A DNA stretch of 64,000 nt from Sipunculus nudus (Eukaryota > Annelida > Sipuncula > Golfingiida > Sipunculidae). A model generated the notes under the pieces. It was given only the letters and a program-made list of their open reading frames with translations. It ran no database searches and was not told where the DNA came from. Location of the stretch: assembly GCA_026874595.1 (NCBI GenBank), contig CM049316.1:61699676-61763675 (forward strand), in the 5' to 3' direction. Positions 22,340 through 34,400 of the stretch are shown here, one piece after another (the first letter of the stretch is position 1; every line of letters begins with the position of its first letter). The position numbers and the translations under genes are program-made.

Positions 22340-24540
22340 TGCATGGATTCATGCATAAAACTCCAATTGAAGCCGAGAGGTTGGCAGGAGAATTTTCGAA
22401 GAATTTGATATGTTTATTAAAATCATTTTATATGAAAATAAATACTATGCTGAACATCGCCATTTAAAGTTGCCCTCCGCGCCCGTGAATCCGCCATTAA
22501 AGGAACCTGTTATCTTGCATGCATGGTAGTACAGTACAGCGCTGAGACTAGTCCGCCACATACGGACTCCATTTATGTGATATGGAGTCCGACCGTCTGG
22601 CGGTGAGAGTTCACCCTGCGGTACATGGAGGGACATATAACATGAAATACCACTGCTTCTTGTGCAATAGAGAAGCCATCTTGTATTTATATATAGAAAT
22701 ATACTTATTATGTATAAAATTAAATCGATATATCACTTTTATGTGCGCCTGTAAATGTTTTTTTATCCTTTGAACTGCCGGGGTTCAGATGTTGCATGCG
22801 CAACAGGACACCGCCGGAAAAGGAATCCCATGCAAATTAGGTGGGCAATCTATGCAAAAGAGGAATTCAGGGGGGCTTTTCCCAGGAATGCCAGTGCCGT
22901 GCACTAGGAGAGACCATATTTTCATAAGCATCCTTCCCATCATACATCGCGTGTTGTCAATGATGCTAATTTCCTATTGGCTGTTCAAACTTGAAGGCTC
23001 CAGCGGCCCAACGGAGATGAAGTAATATCTGACTTCATTCAGAGTAAGTGCCTAACTTCTTTATATACTGATTTTTTAGCAAAAGTTTTGGTTCCAACGG
23101 AGTCCAAGCATCTGTAACAATAATAATATATGGGGTTTAACTGGTGTCTTCACGTTACAAAAGGCATATATATATTTTAGGGTTTGTACGGATCCGTACA
23201 ACCTTGGATAGTATAGACTCTCCCCGCCAGAGGCTGCAGCGCTTGATCAGTGTTTACTATATGTCAGCGTTGCAAGACTGCAGCAACGCTGAGACGTGAT
23301 CTCGATAATTGCATTCCGGTTATAACGCACAAAAACTGAGCACTCACATGGTCGGGCAATCCCGCTGCGCAAAAGTTCGTGGTAGCATTATATTATGTGG
23401 TACATTTAATGGCTGCATATATTTTTAAATATCACGCACTCCTTTCTGTTTGAAAGCTGAGCCAATGTTTTCCAGTGAGACAGTCACTGCGTTCAGGCAG
23501 TATGTTAAACCCGGATCCCACTCCGGATCCCAGAACCCAAGAAAAATTTGTAATTCTTAAACTCTCATGGTAATTTGTCCAGATATTTTAGCATAATCGT
23601 ATCTAAAGACATATTTTATATTATGTTTGGTTAAAACATAAAAAATAGTCTGTTTTGCAACTAAATTTGATAAAAAAAAAAAAACGGACCCTGGGACACG
23701 GACCTCACGGATTACACGGACCCCGTTTTCTCGTTGTTTTACCATTTCTTTAGTACATACATGTATTTGACATCACGTTTAGCCATGACACATTTGTGAT
23801 TTATTATTGTGTTTGTATCTGTATTCTTACATTTCTGTCTCAGTTTTTATTCATAATTTTATATTTGCTATTTATTTCATTTGTGTAGCGTTTTAAAAAG
23901 TATTATAATTTAAAACATTTACAAAATCATTATTTTGGAACCTGTAGTTGCTTGAAATGCAAGTAATCAACAATTCCTTTCGGTATTTATATTATTGCCA
24001 ACTTTAAAATTGCATGGTTGTTATGAACGGAGCACGAAACCTGTTGTTATGTGGAAGTGCTCTGATATATCAGTCTCAGGTCCGCTCAACTGTTAGTGCA
24101 CTTCAAATTAAATCTCCCCCACTGTGTCCGCACTATTATATTTTCATTTAAAATAAATATTATATTTAGTGTGTGACATGAGTGCTTTTTTTGTCCTATT
24201 TTAGTCATAAATAAAAATATTAGCGGTGGTTACTGGGGTCCGTCAAAATTTAACAGTCGGCAAATTCAAGTAAATGAGGTCCGTCTTCATCGAAATATTT
24301 TTGTAATTATAAATCTTTCAGTGAATCGGTCATTTAACATTTAGGGACTTTGCTCTGTCCTTACATCATCAATAGTGGTGTTTTATCGGTATAAATAATG
24401 GCAAATAAGGAAATATGTTTATGGGGTCCGGGGACCGTGGGGTTCGGGTTTTACACTACCCTGCATTCACTACCGCTCGGAAAATTTTCATTCTTTGAAA
24501 GATCCCCCTTTTGAGCATTTTCCTCACACGAGATCTCCTT
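22340..24540. other. Intergenic, no gene seen
   Basis: Mixed composition with several GGACC/GGATCC-rich patches (23505-23535, 23685-23725, 24425-24450). The short ORFs at 22445-23025 show no splice structure or family match. Confidence 0.45.
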
Positions 24541-24925
24541 GTGCACAATAGACCTTTTCGCTGCGCGGAGGTTGCCTTTTGAGAAGGGATCACCAATGGG
24601 GATTATTTCGGGCCGGTCCCCGCAAATTTCAGAAAAGCCCAGATAGGGCCCCCGGAGAAAAATTCTGTCCCGCCATCAAACACTCTGTGGCCATTGTGTT
24701 ACCAGGCCCGAAGACACAAAGAAAAGAGGCGCCCGCGGGGGAGCAAATATTAAAATTATTTATTATGCACGTAATACACAAATATTGCAAATAAAAGTGG
24801 GTGGAATCTCTTCGGACAAACCCTGAGCATATTTATGTCAGAAATCATGGCAAACTGCACGGTAGTATCAGAGGAGATACGGAAAATCACAAAAATCGCC
24901 TTACGCTATTAATATATAGATGTTA
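24540..24925. repeat. GC-rich segment plus copy 2 of the TTACGCTATTAATA repeat
   Basis: 24800-24925 matches 22205-22330 (CTTCGGACAAACCC, TCAGAGGAGA, TTACGCTATTAATA). The preceding 24560-24750 is unusually GC-rich and open in one frame (24579-24794), reading KFQKSPDRAPGEKF; no homolog is recognised. Confidence 0.45.
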
Positions 24926-25548
24926 CTGATTTCTTGAGTGAAACATATGCTTTGTCATTTAAAACCTAGTGTGCTTCAAAATGGCTTAATTTTTTGAATG
25001 CATATTATAATTTGCCTTGAAACAATTCTGAACCAGTATATTTGAATGGACTTTGTACATTATACAATCTTCACTACATTTTTTAACTACGCCTATAAAC
25101 CCTATATATAAACAGCGGAGTCGTACTCTTGCGAGTCCGAGGATGCGCAGTGTGGACAGTTGCGTTTCCCTAAAAAACTAACTTGGCTCTCAACCCCAGC
25201 CCCCACTCCAACCTATACTATAAAACGAGCCCTTCATCTGCAACTGATAACATTATTTATTAATAAAATACCTACTTTTATGTGTATATACAATTATGTA
25301 TGTATATATGTTCTGGTATTCAGCTATATAATCTGACTTGGTACGATTTTATCAAGATTTATTATATACTAAGTGTCTATATAAGAGATATTTGGATTTC
25401 AAGTTATGACCAAAATATCAAAAATAATACTTATAAAGTAATTGTGAGATAACTGGGTTAACAAAGCTATCTGCAGATGCTAATATCAGTAACAGATTAG
25501 GCGATCTCGGTGGAAATATTAGGGCAGCTGAAATCACTATCAATAATC

Positions 25549-25690
25549 GACAGGGGCGGATCTAGGATTAAGAAAAAGGAAGGGTCCAACTCAGGAGGAC
25601 TAATGACACAACCTGAAAAAGATCTCCAGATACGGGGGGGGGGGGGGGGGGGGGGCAAAAATTGGTCTGAACCCCTTAAACTCGGTGTCC
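25549..25690 (+). repeat. CAGGGGCGGATCTAGG repeat
   Basis: Starts CAGGGGCGGATCTAGGATTA, has a G run (25637-25654) and AATTGGTCTGAACCCC; an inverted relative lies at 56670-56850. The start looks like a hAT TIR, but the matching right end is not seen, so the copy may be truncated. Confidence 0.5.
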
Positions 25691-25918
25691 ATACCCAACT
25701 TATGTGTATGTAGAGGCAATGTTTTTCCGTGAATAAGATGAATCTGTATTTTTTTGCGCATTCAATAGAGACCAATAAACTGCCCCGGACTTGTTTTCCA
25801 TGGACCGAGCTGACAGGAGCTGATTTCGCTACAGGTGTTTCTGACAGATGGCACTGCGGTTGAAATCTCTCGAAATAATTTCACATTTTTCACGGTTTGT
25901 GGGAAATTATGAAATTTA

Positions 25919-26170
25919 ATGGGCCCTGGACAGCCGAGTGGTAATTAATTCGCTGGCGATCCCGGTTCGATTATTTCGGGTGAGTGTGGGTTGTAGTGGC
26001 CCGTCTAATGTCAGTGGTTTTCTCCGGCTTTTCTGACTTTCCTCGGCCTCAAGATAGACATTTATGCGCTCCACCATCTGTGCTACGGAGAGTGCCTAGC
26101 CTTAGTTACTATAATTATTTGTACAACGCATGTAAACTAAAAAAGTTTAAAGTTATTTAAAAAAAATTAC
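25919..26170 (+). mobile_element. tRNA-derived SINE
   Basis: Head resembles a tRNA: A box ACAGCCGAGTGGT (25930) and B box CGGTTCGATTA (25964), about 35 bp apart. The body includes GTCAGTGGTTTTCTCCGGCT, a motif common in mollusc SINEs as I recall them, and ends in an A-rich tail (26138-26168). Pol III transcribed in principle; likely diverged. Confidence 0.65.
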
Positions 26171-27156
26171 CATGGGTCCCTAGGACACATTTGGCATCGT
26201 TACTGACAGTTCAAGAACGATTCATTTCCGAGGCGTGACACACGACGTGACATTCACACAGAATAAAAAGAACAAATATTGATATTATATTAATTACTAT
26301 TACACATTAAATTAATACAAAGGTTATATTTTCGGGGAGACAAAGCCCCCTGGCCAGCAATTGTAGGGAAATACAGAAAAAAAGCTCCCAACAAAATGGA
26401 GGACTCTTCAAATTGACAATACACTATGAAAAAATCCCTATCTCCTGCCCAAAAATCTGTCCCCTTCGTCTGCTTCCACCCTCATTTACCTATATATAAA
26501 GTTAGCTTACATACGTGTAGTCAAATGAGCAATTCTGCAGACAGTGTACGTGTGGTGTCCTACTTAACTAATTCTTACTTGAGCCGATATATCTTCTCTG
26601 CTGTTGGCATTTTAATTTATGAAAAAAATTACAATTCACAATGGAATAAATTATACTTAAAATTTTGCTTCTGTGTACAACTTTGCTCCTGGGTGGCAAT
26701 AGGGTGGCAAGATTCAGGAAAAAAATATTTATTAGCTGAAGGCCAGCTAAATAAGCAACTGATTCATAACTGGTTCCCTTGGTCAGACCAGAACACAAAT
26801 CGACCACAAGGTAATAATAAAGTACCAAATCCTCCAAAGACAAAGAAAATGCGTCCCAAGTTTTTCCTGTAGATGGCAGTGCATGCTCCTTGTTCACCCA
26901 ATCAGGACATACTAAACTGCCATTTTTTTTTCAAGAAAAAACTTACATCATAAAGTGTATTTCATGTCTTATATTCCTCTAGGGGAGTATGGGAGTTAAA
27001 TTTTGCAAAAGGATTAACATAAAAAAATCCTTGCTTGTTCATTCTGCTCAATACGAAAACCGGGACAACACGGACATATATGCTTTAAAGGTTATTTAAG
27101 TTGGCAGAGTTACGTATATTCATATACAACAAATTAAACAAATCGCATTCTCTTAC

Positions 27157-27295
27157 CTGAACGATTGACAATGATTTAAGATGTGCTGAACAGACGTATA
27201 ACCGAACCACCTGACATTTACCGATACTTGTAAAGGCATCCAAGAAAAGTTGGCATTTAATGCTCATGGTAACACCATTGTGGTCCCTGTCGTTG
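27157..27295 (-). CDS. Candidate internal exon
   Basis: Minus strand: pyrimidine-rich acceptor (TCTGTCTCTCCTTATTCGGT then TGTTTAG), 46 codons reading NDRDHNGVTMSIKCQLFLDA ..., donor CAG|GTAAGA. Entry needs phase 2; exit is phase 0. It lies 1.1 kb past the GPCR stop on the same strand, so it may start or continue a neighbouring gene. Product not recognised. Confidence 0.35.
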
Positions 27296-27889
27296 CTAAA
27301 CAACCGAATAAGGAGAGACAGATAATGGTCGTTTGCACCAAGCCAAGAAAGGCAAACAATATGCCCCTAACACTAAGAAAAATTGAAACCGGAATTACTG
27401 ATAACAACATAGATTAAAATTTTACATCTTCCTTCAGCACAATACCGATATACTTATATATACATTGTATTATATACATTATAATTAGTTAAGGTACTCT
27501 TTGCAGGCCAAGATACGCCAAATAGTCTAACCAATGGTGTATAGTTATATACAAACTCAGTGCTATAAAAATGTCTACCTTATATATATTGATACCCTAA
27601 TGGTTGCTGTAATATGTAAGAAACACTTACTTTTGCCTTTAACACAAAACAGAAAAGGTAGACAAGGCTAAGTTAGGATTTTCACAAAAGTACCACTTAA
27701 ATGTCTCGTTATTGAAGCAATACTTTTTTAAATATTTATTTTGGTGGAGGCAACCATCTCCATTCTTAATGCTTTCTTATCTTGTACATCTGCAGAATTA
27801 CATTCCGATTTCGGACTACGTGACAGGACAGTATCACACGCTTCCTCTCATTTTACATTCTGGCGTCAACCAGGCCCGGTGACTACTGC

Positions 27890-28110
27890 ACCTGCGGGCT
27901 TTGGGTGCGTAATCGTCCCCATTGTTGGGTCATACCACCGAGGAACCCCCGACAGGCGCACTCGTTTGTGAGTGTATTACGGCCGTTGGGCACAACCTTC
28001 CCATTAAGCCTGCAGAGGGCTCACCCTGGGTGGGGCCGACCGTGAAAAAATCTCACCTACACGATCTCCCGGCCTTGTGCCCTGTGCTCTAACCTGAGCC
28101 ACAGAAGGCG
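27890..28110 (-). repeat. GC-rich repeat, possible SINE
   Basis: Minus strand reads GTGGCTCAGGTTAGAGCAC (near 28105), A-box-like, followed by CGGGAGATCGTGTAGGTGAG and a GGTCGGCCCCACCCAGGGTG segment. Sharply GC-richer than its surroundings. A B box is not convincing, so SINE status is a guess. Confidence 0.35.
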
Positions 28111-28407
28111 GTTTAACTGAAGCCATACTTCACATAGGGACTTCACATAGACGTAGATGACATGTTCTCGGGAGTTTTGTATGTCACAGTTACTGTTTCA
28201 TACATATTCTGGTGTTATATAATTCATGAAATGAATTCGATTTACAGATGTTTCTATTTGTTCTTTTGTTAAGTTTTTATAACATTTACATATCTGTAAA
28301 ATAGATTCATACAATCCATAACTTGGATTTATGAAAGGTTAACAAAAATTAAAATATTTTAAATTTTAACTAAAAATAAGCTTTAAACAAAATAAAGTCA
28401 TCATCAT

Positions 28408-31400
28408 TTATCTTGTATTGACAGCAGGGGATTCTCTTGAAAACTGACGCCAAATCAAGAATACAGGTTTGAGAACTACTGTTCGGAAGTCTTTGAGAAA
28501 TACCAAGCGAGCAATGAAATTCAATGCTCCAGCAATGCAACGTAGATTAAGCAAAACATAATATGCTTGATTATCATGAACCATTGCATTTACGACGAAG
28601 AAAATATATGCTTCTAAGACTGATACAGGGATCTGGACTAACAGAAAGATGATCACCGTCGTAATTATTCCAAATGTAATCCGCCATTGAGGGAGAGGTG
28701 GGAGATTTTGAAATGATTCCGTTCGTTCTCTGTTTTTAATGAAAAGCTCAACGACCATCCAGGCAGAAAGAGAAATGACCATCAGGACAGGGGCCATAAC
28801 AGATGTGATGTAGTAAATAATTCTTGTTGTCCGGGTAAAGAGATCCCTGCTTCTTCCTTTCGAGAGATCATTATTAAAAAAGTTCGGCGAACCAGTAAGA
28901 GCACACACTGCCGCGCTGACCATTGCTGATATTCCTACACCCTGAAAGCAAAAAATATAAATATAAATACCGGTAATTTAATAAATTAATAAAAATAAAT
29001 TAATAAGTTAATGAATAAATTAATAATAAATTTATAATTTAATTAATTAATGGATGAATAAAAGTTAAATATATTAATAGCAATTAAACAATAGATGAAT
29101 AAATAAGCTAATTAATAAACCACAAAAATAATAAATCAATGAACGAAACGATAAATTAATATTTAGAAAAATAAATATATAAATAAATAAATAAATGAAT
29201 AAATTACATAAATAATAAATATATATATGAATTGATGAATAAATAACTAATTAAATTAAAATAAAATGAATAAAATAAAATATATACAAAGGTATCTACC
29301 ACCTGAAACAGTTCACTCTGTTCCATCTGACGGTCTGACTTTTGGAGATAATTTTCATCAAAGTTTATATTTTTCAACAATTTCCATGGAAATTTCAAAT
29401 TGAAGCGACAGCATTATATATAGCAATTAAGAATTTTTAAATAAATCCCAAGTTTATGTTTCACGTTTCTTTATCTAACAGTTCACGTGTCCTCCATTAG
29501 TACCGATCTTTCTTTTAGCTGCTTATAAATCTTTAGGTGCTAATATGACATCATTCAATCAGCAGCTTTAAACTGAGGCTGTTTTTGGATGTGACTAATG
29601 AACTTTATTGCCATAATTTGGGTCGATAAGTTGTAAAATATAGACTGATACCTGATATTTTTTATAATAATTATATTTCTTAAATTAAAATTTAAGGTAG
29701 GTATTCATTCACCTTGTTGAAAATTCGATTAATTAATCTGCTACCTTATATTACCATTCTCCCCTTGGAATTTAAATAATAATAGTTTTTACAGCCAAAA
29801 ATAAATAAATTAATAAATAAATTAATAAATAAATAAAACAGGTGAACTTAAAGAAATCAGAACTGACTATAACATTATGTTGCCGTCGATAACCGTTGTT
29901 GGTTATCTATATGAGATGCTTCATAAGGTCAAGAAGAAATCCGTGTACTAAACATACAACAAACTGAAACTTACCATAACTGTTCTTCTTTTGTTACACC
30001 AATCCTTGACCTTTAGCGGGAATGCTACAGCCACAAGTCTGGTGAAGACTAATTGCACGTTGACCGATCCGGACAATGCCGTAGCAAAGAAGTTTACAAA
30101 ATCGCCGATGACACAGAAATACTCAGGGGGCCCACATTTGTCCGCTTTGATTAGAAGAATTACATAGGACAGAGATATGACGTCAGAGACCGAGACCATG
30201 ACGAAGAGCAGAGCTGTCTTCCTCTTCTTAACTGCCTCACGCAGACTCCCAGCGATGCATACCAGTTCCAAGGAAATACTTATACCTACAACGAAATGCA
30301 TTATAATCATTACGGAACAAAAATGTAAATATACTGATGTCCTCTTTTGTGTTCATGATCAAATATTACGCTTCATCAGTAACCAAGTAATTTGGGGAAC
30401 ATTATATGCCGGGTGTGTTTACTTTAAATAGACTTTAAGTGAAATTTTAGTATCATATTTTATTCAAACGAATTGTCCATTGTTAATCCTGATAATTTAT
30501 ATTTAAAAAAAAAATCCAGAAGTAACAGCCTAGTATGGCAAGAATTTTACAACAAAAAGCTCCAATTCATGTTTCACAACTTTTTGGTCTGTTCACATTG
30601 ATCTGTCAGATCAGATGTGTCCCTGCATGAGTAGCCATATTTTTTTAGCTAGTTATATTTTTTATAGTGTTTACACGACATCATCCAATCAGCAGCTGTC
30701 AATTGAGGCAGATTTTGCATGTGACCTATGACCTCGACTGCAGTAAGTGGGGCTGAAATGTTGTAAATGTAATTTTTAAGAATTATGATTCTTGAATAAG
30801 GTATGAGATAAGTATTTATTTATCTTGTTGAAAATTAGACCCTTTAATCCTCTACTCTACATTGTAACCCCCACCCCCTTGAAATGTAACTAATAAAAAT
30901 TTCATAGCATAAAATAAGATGGAAATGAAGGGATGAAATGGGCCTTACCTGCCATAATTATGGGGACACCGGCAGCCTTGGCTCTTTTCATTTCTAACTG
31001 TATGAGATCAGATAACACCTTTGCAGTATGTCCACATTCGTTCGGGGATTTGGCAGTTTTCAGTTGCCAGGTATTGTCAATGTCCGAATAGCCACAATAT
31101 CTTCTGGCTTGTTGTCTCAGTTCCTTTGCCTCAAATCTTTCCTTCGGTTTCCTATTCTGCAGCCAACATACTTTGTTTACCGATGTTCCATCGTGTTTCT
31201 CCACACTGGCACAGATCACCCAACCCGTCGGATCTTCATCAGTAAAACAGGTTTTGTTATCCTTCAACAGTATAGCTGAATCAAGATTTTGGTCTTGTAT
31301 ATCCACGTGCTGAGATTTAAAACAAAACATCCTATTAACCCATGTACTAAACAGCACCAAGCATGAAATAGTCTTTGCGATATTTTCTGAGAGACCAGCC

Positions 31401-34400
31401 GCACTCATATTCATAGTTATGCATCTTGGCTCAGTAAGTCTACTCACAATGAATTCCCTGAACTTCATTACAGCCACAGTTGTATTAACCGTCGTCTGAC
31501 CATGAGGGCTGGGTGATCCGGTCTCTCCGTCTTCCGAGTGATTTGGAACTTTTGTGGCCGAACGTGACGCTGTTGAGAGAGCACGTTCATTAATGCTGTC
31601 TTCGTTTACCATTTGAAACGTCTGAAATGATAAATTATGCCAATATTCATTTAATAAAATAATTACATAATTTATGTATATCTTTGGCTCATCTAATTGT
31701 TTCTGCTGTCATAATTCACTGCGGCGAAATTCCGCACTTTCTTGTTTTGATTGCGCCAACTAATTATTCACAAACTTTTACACATTGAAGCCATCTTATC
31801 ATAATACTAGCTACAGTTATTATATTTCATCTCTTGACGTGACATCGAACTTCAAAATGCTTTCGCCGGTAGCGGAGGTATTATGGTTTCCCATTAATTC
31901 TGATCAGTTGAATGATTATAGTTGGCCGATCCTTATAATAACTTAAAATAAAAATCATTGAACATAGTTTGATGAAAACAGGGGGTTATATGGGTTTAGA
32001 ATGATATTCAAGAAACATTTAGTTAAAACTTGATAACAATCGTGTTTTATTTTCGTTCAAAGACTTCTATGCCGTTTCATTGGTTTTTGGGACCGAGTTT
32101 CTAACCAGGAAAAAGGATACTGTGTAAATACATGAAAGTACTATAGGAAGCTTTCGAACGGGGTTTGTAGGTTGTGGGTTCCTTGTTTGAAAAGCAAACA
32201 AAAAATATTAACATGAACTGAACAACCATTCAGGATACATACCCAGTACAAAAAATGTCGATCTGAAGACTCAAGTTTGAAAGTGTAGGAGAAGAGTAAC
32301 AGTCTAATTCATATAGCACAAGGGCGCCCCCTAGTAGCAGATGTAATGCAAGCAGCCATGTTTGATCAGACAACAGGCTGTTTCTGAGTATTCAGGATGT
32401 TTCAGACCCACAAGTGTGAAAGTTATAACATTTTAGCTAACTTTGATGAAAACTGTGGGTTATATGGGTTAAGGAAAATATTCGAGAAACAGTTAGTTAA
32501 AACTGGATCACAATCATGTCTTATATTTGTTCAAAGACTTTTAACACGTTTCTTTGGTATTAGGGACAGAGTTTGTCTAAATGCATTTTTTATGCTGACA
32601 TCATCCAGTTAAAAGGTGAGAAGCTGTCAATTTATAAGTAACTTTTTTGTTTGGATATTGGAGTGTAGGATGCATGCCGATACCACTATAAGCAATGCCT
32701 GTTCAGCTTGTATGGTAAATATACCGTTACTTCCATGTGTGGCGACTTCAAACGTACTCCATTTGAGCGGTACCGTGATTTTCTTATTAGCGAAGGTCAA
32801 GGTAACATTACCGTAAGGATTCGGGATAACCATAAACAAAGTGTTCAGAGCCGTACATATGACATTATATCATGACATTGTATGATTAAACAGCAATGTA
32901 ACGCCATGTATATAGGTCTTTTTATGTTGTAAGACACCCCGATCGAGGTCTGTAGGTTCAATATATATGCCTTTATATGTTGTAAGACACACCGAGGTCT
33001 GTAGGTTCAATGTATATATGTCTTTATATGTTGTAAGAAACCCAGAGGTCTGTAGGTTTAATGTATATATGTCTGTATATGTTGTAAGGTAACCCGAGGT
33101 CTGAAGGTTCAATGTATATATGTCTTTATATGTTTTTAGACATCCCGAGGTATGTAGGTTTAATGTATATACGTTTTTATATGTTGTAAGACATCCCGAG
33201 GTCTGTAAGTTTAATGTATATATGTCTTTATATGTTGTAAGATATCCCGAGATCTGAAGGTTCAATGTATATATGTCTTTATATGTTGTTAGACATCCCG
33301 AGGTCCCGAGGTATGTAGGTTAAATGTAAATGTCTTTATATGTTGTAAGACATCCCGAGGTATGTAGGTTCAATGTATATATGTCTTTATATGTTGTAAG
33401 ACATCCCGAGGTCTGTAGGTTCAATGTATATATGTCTTTATATGTTGTAAGACCCCCCCCCCCCGAAGTCTGTATACTTAATGTTTATAGAAATGTATAT
33501 GTTGTAAGACACTCCGAGGTCTCTGGGTTCAATATATAGATCTTTATAAGCTGTAAGACACCTCGAGGTCTGTAGGTTTAATGTATATAGGTGTTTATAT
33601 GTTGTAAAAATCCCGTTTATGACGCCAAAATGATGAAATCGAACCAAGCTAAGTGATTATATGAAATAAATATCAAACAGGATGCCAGATACCTAACTAT
33701 TACGTGTGCAATCGCACTTAAATATAAATATAAGTATATTATTTTCATAATTAGTAGTAAAAGGATTTCTATTACACAATTTTATTATTAAACTAGACTT
33801 CTCAATATTCTAATTTATGTTATGATAAGGGGAAATGTCACATTGCAATAAAAATCATATTTCTTTTTCTTTTTTATAACGTTTTCTCTTTTCTTGGTTT
33901 ATGGTTCATTTTGAATTCTGATGAATGTGATACTTCTGGAACATTTCATTAGTACACGTTCGTTATTCAGCTAGACAACAAACTCTCGCATTTTGATAAG
34001 TGGAGTAAGAGTCAGGTCAAGGAGAAGATGCAGTACTAAACCGTTTGTGCCCACAATAACATTTGGTAACGTCCGTTCACTCAGCTCAAAGATTGACGAA
34101 CTCCGTGAAAACTGCCGATTTCTTTATCAACATCGAAAGGCTTGTTGCATTGCATTTACGGAATCAAGGCTGAACCAAAATATATCTGAAACATTCTTGA
34201 ACATTCCTAATTTTACCCTATCAATACAAGACAAAAACCAAGGACTCTAATAAATAAAGAGGCGGTGGTGTAGATCTTTATATTAACAGCAGATGGTGTC
34301 AGAATATAACCGTTAGATCTAGTATATGTTCACCAAACCTTGAAGCCCTACCAATGAGTCTACGTCTTTCATATATACCTACCTAGACAGTCTACTAATA

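Noticed and set aside
26170-26182. ACCATGGGTCCCTAGG as another pearl-like element start
   Set aside because: No CGCTCAGCTG follows and no core or end was found; it is next to the SINE tail.
26426-26897. Overlapping ORFs on both strands (148 and 109 codons)
   Set aside because: Open on both strands, poor protein composition and no family motif; no good splice context.
32870-33539. Repetitive ORFs that look like a 17-residue repeat protein
   Set aside because: They are translations of the 51-bp minisatellite, open on both strands, inside a GPCR intron.
32920-33610. CRISPR-like regular array
   Set aside because: Units are tandem with no unique spacers and the genome is eukaryotic.
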